This document shows, piece by piece, positions 5,941 to 10,227 of a DNA stretch of 10,227 nucleotides (position 1 is the first letter of the stretch; each line of letters opens with the position of its first letter). Location of the stretch: positions 1-10,227 of the forward strand of contig URRM01000058.1 in NCBI GenBank assembly GCA_900550295.1. Direction: 5' to 3'. The stretch comes from an uncultured bacterium. Its GTDB lineage: Bacteria; Cyanobacteriota; Vampirovibrionia; Gastranaerophilales; Gastranaerophilaceae. Under the pieces are notes generated by a model that was given only the letters and a program-made list of their open reading frames with translations, was not told where the DNA came from and did no database searches. The position numbers and the translations under genes are program-made.

Positions 5941-6513
5941 ATGAAACGTTTTTTGTTAACAATTTTAATGATTATGTTTTCTATTCTTGCTGTAAATGCG
6001 CAAGAATTGCTTTTGCGTGGATATGACGGGATTGAATTGCCTGTTGGCACACTAATTCAGGTTATCAATTTAAAAGAATTTTCAACAAAATATTGTGATG
6101 AAACAACGAGAGTTTCTTTTGTTGCAACGAATGATACTTATATGCAAGAAATGGTTATAATTCCAAAAGGAACACGATTTTTTGGCATGATAGAAAAAAT
6201 GAATGAACCAATAGTTGGGACAAATGCATCTATGGTAATAAAGATTACTAAAATGGTCCTGCCGGATGATTTTGAGATACCAATGAAGGGTTACATCTAT
6301 TCAAATAATAGAAATGTTATCGGTGGAGGTTTAACAGAGCCTGCAAGCTATGTTAAAGTACCTCATTATCAACAAGGTTTCGGAATTGGTACAAATAAAT
6401 TTGTTCCGGGACCGGCTCGTAAAATGGGCGAACACCTTACTATTGCTGCAGGTGCAGACCTTTTGATTGTCATAACTAGTCCGGCATACATTACACATAC
6501 CTTAACAAATTGA
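5941..6513 (+). CDS. Secreted protein with a beta-rich domain shared with the next gene
   Basis: I chose the ATG at 5941, giving 190 residues that open with a Sec signal peptide (MKRF, hydrophobic 4-18, cleavage likely after VNA at 20). A TTG 27 bases upstream would put nine polar residues before it. The mature protein has no further membrane helix. It shows LPVGTLIQV (33-41), MVIIPKGTRFFGMIEK (71-86) and VLPDDFEIPMKGYI (106-119), then a variable loop with GGGLTEP (128-134), ending in a beta-like GADLLIVITSPAYI (171-184). The P.GT and IPKGT.F.G elements recall periplasmic beta domains such as the C-terminal region of VirB10/TrbI-like proteins; that similarity is by eye. The next gene's product follows the same plan. 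As first gene of a block ending in tonB-exbB-exbD-exbD, it may be an envelope partner of that motor. Function unknown. Confidence 0.8.
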   Translation: MKRFLLTILMIMFSILAVNAQELLLRGYDGIELPVGTLIQVINLKEFSTKYCDETTRVSFVATNDTYMQEMVIIPKGTRFFGMIEKMNEPIVGTNASMVIKITKMVLPDDFEIPMKGYIYSNNRNVIGGGLTEPASYVKVPHYQQGFGIGTNKFVPGPARKMGEHLTIAAGADLLIVITSPAYITHTLTN

Positions 6514-6570
6514 CACGATTAAAGAAAATAAATAAAATATCATTATTGTATATTTTTATGAGGTAGTGAT

Positions 6571-7275
6571 ATGAAAAAACAAATTAGCTTTATCTTAATC
6601 GCAACATTTATTACGATGAATGCTTCATTTGCAGCTTCAAATTATCAGTATGATTCATCATCTCAAGTATATTCAGGAGAACCATTAAAAGGTTCTGTAG
6701 TAAGCGTTCCGGCAGGTGCTGTTGTTTCAGCTGTAACAACAACTGAAATCGGTTCAGAAACTTTGGTAAAAGGTCAAGCCGTACAATTAGCTTTAGGTTC
6801 TGATTTTTACTATAGCGGTAAGATGATTGCTCCTGTAGGAAGTACTGTTTACGGAACAGTAACAGAATTGTCGAAAGCTAAATATGGTGATATGAATGGT
6901 AGAGTTAAAATTTTGTTTACACAAATTACAACTCCATATGGCATTCAAATTCCAATTTCAGGTGTAATTAAAACAAGTGACGGTTCCGGAATTCTTGTTG
7001 GTGGCACAAAAATGGATGTTACTAAAGAATATGCAAAAAATATGGCTTTAGGTACTGCGGCAGGTGCATTATCAGGACTTGTTTTTGGTGCGTTAGCAGG
7101 CGGTAATGTAGGTCAAGGTGCTGCTTTAGGTACAGCAGTTGGTGCAGGTGGTGGTGCAGTTAAGGCTGCCACTCAAAAAGGAAATCCTGTTTCAATACCT
7201 GCAAACTCTCGTGTGGATATAATTTTGAAACAGCCAATTACAGTAAATCCTTCAGCATATAGCTATGAGGATTAG
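6571..7275 (+). CDS. Secreted glycine-zipper protein, paralogue of the preceding gene product
   Basis: 234 residues with a Sec signal peptide (MKKQ, hydrophobic 5-20, cleavage near SFA at 21). Residues 45-132 align by eye with the upstream product: VPAGAVVSA, MIAPVGSTVYGTV, VKILFTQIT, and YGIQIPISGVI matching FEIPMKGYI. A glycine-zipper segment (about 160-197) with repeated small residues (GTAAGALSGLVFGALAGG) follows, able to pack in or across a membrane. The end, VSIPANSRVDIILKQPITV (207-225), matches the last strand of the paralogue, so the zipper looks inserted between two halves of the shared domain. The start is clear: GAGGT (6560-6564), six bases before the ATG. Its placement 57 bases after its paralogue and 64 before the TonB-like gene suggests one operon and an envelope role. 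Exact function unknown. Confidence 0.85.
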   Translation: MKKQISFILIATFITMNASFAASNYQYDSSSQVYSGEPLKGSVVSVPAGAVVSAVTTTEIGSETLVKGQAVQLALGSDFYYSGKMIAPVGSTVYGTVTELSKAKYGDMNGRVKILFTQITTPYGIQIPISGVIKTSDGSGILVGGTKMDVTKEYAKNMALGTAAGALSGLVFGALAGGNVGQGAALGTAVGAGGGAVKAATQKGNPVSIPANSRVDIILKQPITVNPSAYSYED

Positions 7276-7293
7276 AAGGTTAGGGAATAAATT

Positions 7294-7322
7294 ATTTTAT
7301 ACTTTTTGTAAGAGTATGAAAT
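7294..7322 (+). other. Weak hairpin just upstream of the TonB-like gene
   Basis: ATTTTATACT (7294-7303) pairs with AGTATGAAAT (7313-7322), ten pairs including one G-T, around a nine-base loop. It ends 17 bases before the tonB ATG. Being A/T-rich it is weak, and no T-run follows, so it is not a terminator. It might mark an RNA-processing site or be chance. Confidence 0.25.
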
Positions 7323-7339
7323 AAAAAGTGGGATATAAA

Positions 7340-8527
7340 ATGTCAATTCTAGGAAATATTAACAGTTTAATAGACGAAGATGATAACGAACAACAGCATG
7401 GTTATACAACGCCGGCAGTTATCAAAGATACCAAAGACTATATTTCAATTAAGAAAGCCTTTGTTTTATCATTAATATTGCACCCTGCGGTAGTTGGTGC
7501 GATAGCTTTAATTGGTTTTATTTTAATGCTTTTAGGCATAAATTTATTTATGGCTGAAAGACCAAAACCAAAAATGAATGATATTGAGTTTGTTTTGGTT
7601 GATAGAGAAGCAACTCCAAGAAATATGAAAACACCATACCGTTCAAACATGAACTCTCGTGGTGGTGGGGTAAATGATCCTAAACGTAAGGTTTCAATGC
7701 CTTCTCCAAAACCGGCTAAAACAGCAAAACCAAAACAAGCATCTCCTGCTCCAAAGAAAGCAGTTAAAAAAGCAGTTTCAAATCCTGCTCCAAAGAAAAC
7801 TGTAAATAAAAAAGTTGTAAAACAAAGTGCTACAAGAGGTGGTTCAAAGACTCCGGCTAAAAAGGTTTCAACACCAAGACCGGCTGCTCCAAGTGTAAGA
7901 CCTTCAGCTACAAAACCGGCTGCTCCAAGGGTTACAACTAAACCAAAAACAGCGTTTAATGTTCCGGTTCCACCATCACATAATACAGGCAAATATTCGA
8001 CAGGTCCTGTAAGTGGAAGTGGTACAGCTAGGAAACATGCAGGTGGCGGATATTCTCCAAATCCATCTTTAGCACCTACATATAATTCAGGTTCAGGCTC
8101 TGCATCAGGTTCTAGAACAGGTTCTTCTTATGGTACTGGTTCAAGAGGTTCAGGAGCAAGCAGAGGAGGTACCGGTAATTACGGAAACCCAAGCGGTGGT
8201 GGAGGTAGACCAGGTATTGATGCTATTGCTCAACCGGATTTCGGACCATACATGGCAGATTTACAACGTCGTATCAAGATGAATTGGGATCCACCAAAAG
8301 GAAACGAAAGTAAACGTGTAGTATTGCTATTCAAGATTGCACGTGACGGAAGACTTTTATCTTGCAGGGTTTATAAGTCTTCAGGTTTAGCATCGGCAGA
8401 TAATGCAGCAATGCAAGCTGTTAAATTGACAGCGCCATTCAGACCTTTACCAGCAAACTTTAGAGGTCAAAGCGTAGATATTCAATTTACATTTGATTAC
8501 AACGTATTTGGTGCAAGTTATAGATAA
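7340..8527 (+). CDS. TonB/TolA-like energy transducer
   Basis: Inner-membrane-anchored protein that carries proton-motive energy from an ExbB/ExbD channel across the periplasm. I use the ATG at 7340 (395 residues) behind GTGGGA; the in-frame GTG at 7328 would overlap that site. Parts: cytosolic N-terminus (1-40), longer than in E. coli TonB; one membrane helix (about 41-71) carrying S44-x3-H48, the spacing of the Ser/His pair that TonB and TolA use to couple to ExbB/TolQ; a Lys/Pro/Ala-rich linker (about 115-205); a Gly/Ser/Thr-rich linker (about 215-292); and a C-terminal TonB/TolA-type domain (about 300-390) with YMADLQRRIKMNWDPP, VLLFKIARDGRLLSCRVYKSSG and a closing beta strand. exbB starts 54 bases on, then two exbD genes, completing the motor. 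The C-domain does not by itself separate Ton from Tol. Confidence 0.9.
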   Translation: MSILGNINSLIDEDDNEQQHGYTTPAVIKDTKDYISIKKAFVLSLILHPAVVGAIALIGFILMLLGINLFMAERPKPKMNDIEFVLVDREATPRNMKTPYRSNMNSRGGGVNDPKRKVSMPSPKPAKTAKPKQASPAPKKAVKKAVSNPAPKKTVNKKVVKQSATRGGSKTPAKKVSTPRPAAPSVRPSATKPAAPRVTTKPKTAFNVPVPPSHNTGKYSTGPVSGSGTARKHAGGGYSPNPSLAPTYNSGSGSASGSRTGSSYGTGSRGSGASRGGTGNYGNPSGGGGRPGIDAIAQPDFGPYMADLQRRIKMNWDPPKGNESKRVVLLFKIARDGRLLSCRVYKSSGLASADNAAMQAVKLTAPFRPLPANFRGQSVDIQFTFDYNVFGASYR

Positions 8528-8581
8528 TAAGTTAATAAAAAATAAATTTAGTTAGTACAAAAAGGATAAAGGACAAAAAAC

Positions 8582-9229
8582 ATGGAATTAATTTTACATT
8601 CAATTCAACTAGATTGGCCAGTTTTAACACCAATTTTAATCTGTTCAATTTTGGTTGTTACAGTAGCAATCAACAGATACTCTTTTTATGGTAAAAACAA
8701 AAGAGATGTAGTTCAATTCATTCCTAAATTACAAAAAGAATTGGCTAAAAACAACATGGCAGGTGCTCAAAATCTATCAATTCAATTAGGTGGTGTAATT
8801 GGTGAAGTTACAGAAGAAGCTGTAAGAATCTTCTCTGAACAAAAAGCAGGTTTCTCTCGTTCATTTGATATCGCTGCAGCTCTTGCATCAAGAAAATTAG
8901 AAAATCACTTAACAGTTCTAGGTACAATCGGTGGTGTTGCTCCATTCTTAGGGTTGTTTGGTACTGTTGTTAGAATCTTGTACACATTCCAAGATTTGGC
9001 AACTCAAGGTAACCAATCAGCAGCAGTTGCTATGGGTATCGGTTCTGCTTTAATCGCTACAGCTTTCGGTTTAGGTGTTGCGATTGTTGCAGTTATCTTC
9101 TACAACTATTTCCAATCAGTTGTTAAACGTTATGAAGATGATTTCAACTTAATCAAATTATTATTCTTGAGCTTTGTTGATTCTAACGATGAAACAACAG
9201 TTCAATCATCACAAAATATTGCTCTATAA
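8582..9229 (+). CDS. ExbB/TolQ-family proton channel subunit
   Basis: Inner-membrane subunit of the TonB/Tol-type motor (MotA/TolQ/ExbB family), forming the pentamer that surrounds ExbD. 215 residues, near the family's usual 220-245. Three membrane segments: about 13-31, 108-133 and 148-176, with the cytosolic region (32-107) between the first two. Family motifs: LGTIGGVAPFLGLFGTVV (113-130, with T128) and MGIGSALIATAFGLGVAI (151-168, with T160), followed by YNYF. The proline usual in the VAIPA/AAIPA stretch is V169 here. The C-terminus (200-215) is a short polar tail. The ATG is supported by AAAGGA, about nine bases upstream. The next gene's ribosome-binding site overlaps the stop codon, so translation of the two is probably coupled. 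Confidence 0.93.
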   Translation: MELILHSIQLDWPVLTPILICSILVVTVAINRYSFYGKNKRDVVQFIPKLQKELAKNNMAGAQNLSIQLGGVIGEVTEEAVRIFSEQKAGFSRSFDIAAALASRKLENHLTVLGTIGGVAPFLGLFGTVVRILYTFQDLATQGNQSAAVAMGIGSALIATAFGLGVAIVAVIFYNYFQSVVKRYEDDFNLIKLLFLSFVDSNDETTVQSSQNIAL

Positions 9230-9242
9230 GGATTATTAAACA

Positions 9243-9788
9243 ATGGCAATGAAGACAAACAAGGGCAAAGAAGCTCTTTTTACTGAAATTAATATTACAC
9301 CGTTAACGGATATTTTCTTGGTACTACTTATCATTATGATGGTTGTAGCGCCTACTTTCCAATCAATGGATAACAGTATTAATATTCCGGAAATTAACAG
9401 CGGTATTTCTATTGAACAAAAAAATTGTACTGTTTCAGTTACAAAAGAGGGTTTGATGTATATTAACGGTAAAGAAACTTCTTCAAGTGCTTTAACATCT
9501 GAATTATCGGCATTACTTCCAACTTTAGAAAAGAAAGAGGTTGTTGTTAAGGCTGATACTGATGCTAAAAATTCCGTTGTTTTACAAATTATGGATGCAG
9601 CTCAAGATGCTGGGTATGAAAAATTAATCGTAGCCGGCGAACCTTTGAGCAAAAAACAACAAAATCAATTAAAAAATGACAGTATGTCGTCTGATGATGT
9701 AATGCAAACTTCTTCTCCAATGGATATAGATAGAACTCCTGTTAAGAGAAGTAGCATTCCAACAGATGATGAAGAATGGGTTGAATAA
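9243..9788 (+). CDS. ExbD/TolR-family subunit with an extended C-terminal tail
   Basis: Single-pass inner-membrane subunit that sits in the ExbB pore. The short cytosolic N-terminus (1-15) is followed by a membrane helix (about 18-38) with the essential proton-carrying aspartate at D23 in TPLTDIF. A periplasmic domain (about 45-135) comes next, ending in GYEKLIVAGEP (128-138). Residues 139-181 are an extra, polar, probably disordered tail ending in acidic DDEEWVE; the family is normally about 135-145 residues, so this is roughly 40 too long. The start at 9243 is set by AAGGA (9228-9232), which overlaps the exbB stop; the second in-frame ATG at 9249 would be too far. The next gene begins two bases after the stop and encodes a paralogue. 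Confidence 0.92.
   Translation: MAMKTNKGKEALFTEINITPLTDIFLVLLIIMMVVAPTFQSMDNSINIPEINSGISIEQKNCTVSVTKEGLMYINGKETSSSALTSELSALLPTLEKKEVVVKADTDAKNSVVLQIMDAAQDAGYEKLIVAGEPLSKKQQNQLKNDSMSSDDVMQTSSPMDIDRTPVKRSSIPTDDEEWVE
9285..9353 (+). repeat. Copy 1 of a duplicated ExbD membrane-helix coding segment
   Basis: Encodes residues 15-37 of the first ExbD. It differs from copy 2 (9821-9889) at about nine of 69 bases by my count, giving 20 identical residues in a row from EINITPLTD to the end of the helix. Beyond it the two genes diverge strongly. Confidence 0.8.
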
Positions 9789-9790
9789 TT

Positions 9791-10183
9791 ATGGCTAGAA
9801 ATAAACGTGATTGTTTTAATGAAATTAATATCACACCGTTGACAGATATTTTCTTGGTATTGCTTATCATTATGATGGTTATTGCTCCATTATTGGATAG
9901 CCAAGGTCTTAATTTGACAGTTCCTGAAATTGTTAAAGAAGAAAATATTCAAAAGGATACTAAAATTTTGAATGTTCAAGTTACAGACGACAATAAATAT
10001 TATATCAATGATGAAGAGGTTGCTGAACAAGATTTAGAATCAGTTTTGAAAAGTGCTTCTAAAGATAAGCCGGATGGGTTGTTAATTCAATCAGCACCAA
10101 ATTCGACTCATGGTGCTGTTGTAAAATTAATGGATAACGCCAGAAATTCAGGAATTACAAGTATTTCTGTAATGGAAGGTTAA
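9791..10183 (+). CDS. ExbD/TolR-family subunit, second copy
   Basis: 130 residues, the ordinary length for the family. A short cytosolic start (1-11), membrane helix (about 14-34) with the proton-relay aspartate D19 in TPLTDIF, and a periplasmic domain (about 40-130) with LNVQVTDDNKYYIND and a closing ITSISVMEG. The helix is identical to that of the upstream ExbD over 20 residues, while the periplasmic domains share little. It lacks the long tail of the first copy. Only two bases separate it from the previous stop and there is no good ribosome-binding site, so translation probably depends on re-initiation from the upstream exbD. It closes the motor block and is followed by a terminator-like hairpin at the window edge. 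Paired TolR/ExbD homologues serving one channel are known, for example AglQ and AglS in Myxococcus. Confidence 0.92.
   Translation: MARNKRDCFNEINITPLTDIFLVLLIIMMVIAPLLDSQGLNLTVPEIVKEENIQKDTKILNVQVTDDNKYYINDEEVAEQDLESVLKSASKDKPDGLLIQSAPNSTHGAVVKLMDNARNSGITSISVMEG
9821..9889 (+). repeat. Copy 2 of the duplicated ExbD membrane-helix coding segment
   Basis: Encodes residues 11-33 of the second ExbD, partner of 9285-9353. Most differences are at third codon positions, so the protein sequence of the helix has been held constant. Confidence 0.8.
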
Positions 10184-10208
10184 TTATTTTAAAAGTTTTT
10201 TGTCAAAC

Positions 10209-10227
10209 AAAAAGGCGCCGAGTGTAA
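10209..10227 (+). terminator. Partial terminator-like hairpin after the second exbD, cut by the window edge
   Basis: Twenty-five bases after the stop, an A-run (10209-10213) leads into GGCGCCGAG (10214-10222) and GTGTAA, where the window ends. By analogy with the hairpin at the other end, the missing part should be CTCGGCGCC plus a T-run. Only one arm is visible, so the call is inferred from the A-run, the shared arm and the position after the last gene. Confidence 0.5.

Noticed and set aside
7328..7339. GTG start for the TonB-like gene
   Set aside because: The GTGGGA is better read as the ribosome-binding region for the ATG at 7340.
7438..7992. Long minus-strand frame of 184 codons
   Set aside because: It lies opposite the Lys/Pro/Ala-rich linker of the TonB-like gene. 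Its product is the hydrophobic, repetitive shadow expected from that composition, with no motif and no ribosome-binding site.
1..10227. Small circular replicon, since the two ends could form one hairpin if joined
   Set aside because: The content is chromosomal housekeeping genes (dnaK, pgk, coaD) with no replication or partition gene. A shared terminator motif explains the ends more simply.

Overview
The window is an AT-rich bacterial chromosomal segment. It encodes housekeeping genes and a six-gene envelope block, with no mobile element, CRISPR array, rRNA or tRNA that I can see. Three things suggest a non-photosynthetic relative of Cyanobacteria (Vampirovibrionia/Melainabacteria, probably the gut Gastranaerophilales type): a DivIVA/Cdv3-like coiled-coil protein next to coaD that resembles the cyanobacterial family, stretches of DnaK that read like cyanobacterial DnaK, and a Gram-negative-type TonB/ExbB/ExbD system. 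This placement comes from remembered family sequences, not from a search.

Layout. Positions 1-1887 (minus) hold dnaK, with a GC-rich hairpin terminator cut by the window edge. dnaK is divergent from coaD (2044-2529, plus), which is followed by the Cdv3-like gene (2622-3233), with its own strong promoter and a clear intrinsic terminator. Positions 3234-3668 lie between convergent genes and carry a doubtful 68-codon ORF, an unexplained 50-bp interrupted palindrome and the terminator of pgk. pgk (3669-4883, minus) is divergent from an atypical uridine kinase/phosphoribulokinase-family gene (5056-5886, plus). The two share a 172-bp promoter region with an 8-bp inverted repeat that could be an operator.

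From 5941 to 10183 six plus-strand genes follow closely and probably form one unit: two secreted proteins sharing a beta-rich domain (the second with a glycine-zipper insertion), a 395-residue TonB/TolA-like protein, an ExbB/TolQ-like channel subunit, and two tandem ExbD/TolR-like subunits. The last four make a complete proton-motive-force-driven motor: ExbB and ExbD in the inner membrane would drive TonB across the periplasm. The two secreted proteins are candidate periplasmic or outer-envelope partners. No TonB-dependent receptor, TolB or Pal is in the window, so what the motor acts on is open.

Both window ends fall inside terminator-like hairpins sharing the arm GGCGCCGAG. This may mean the window is a contig that broke at a dispersed repeat.
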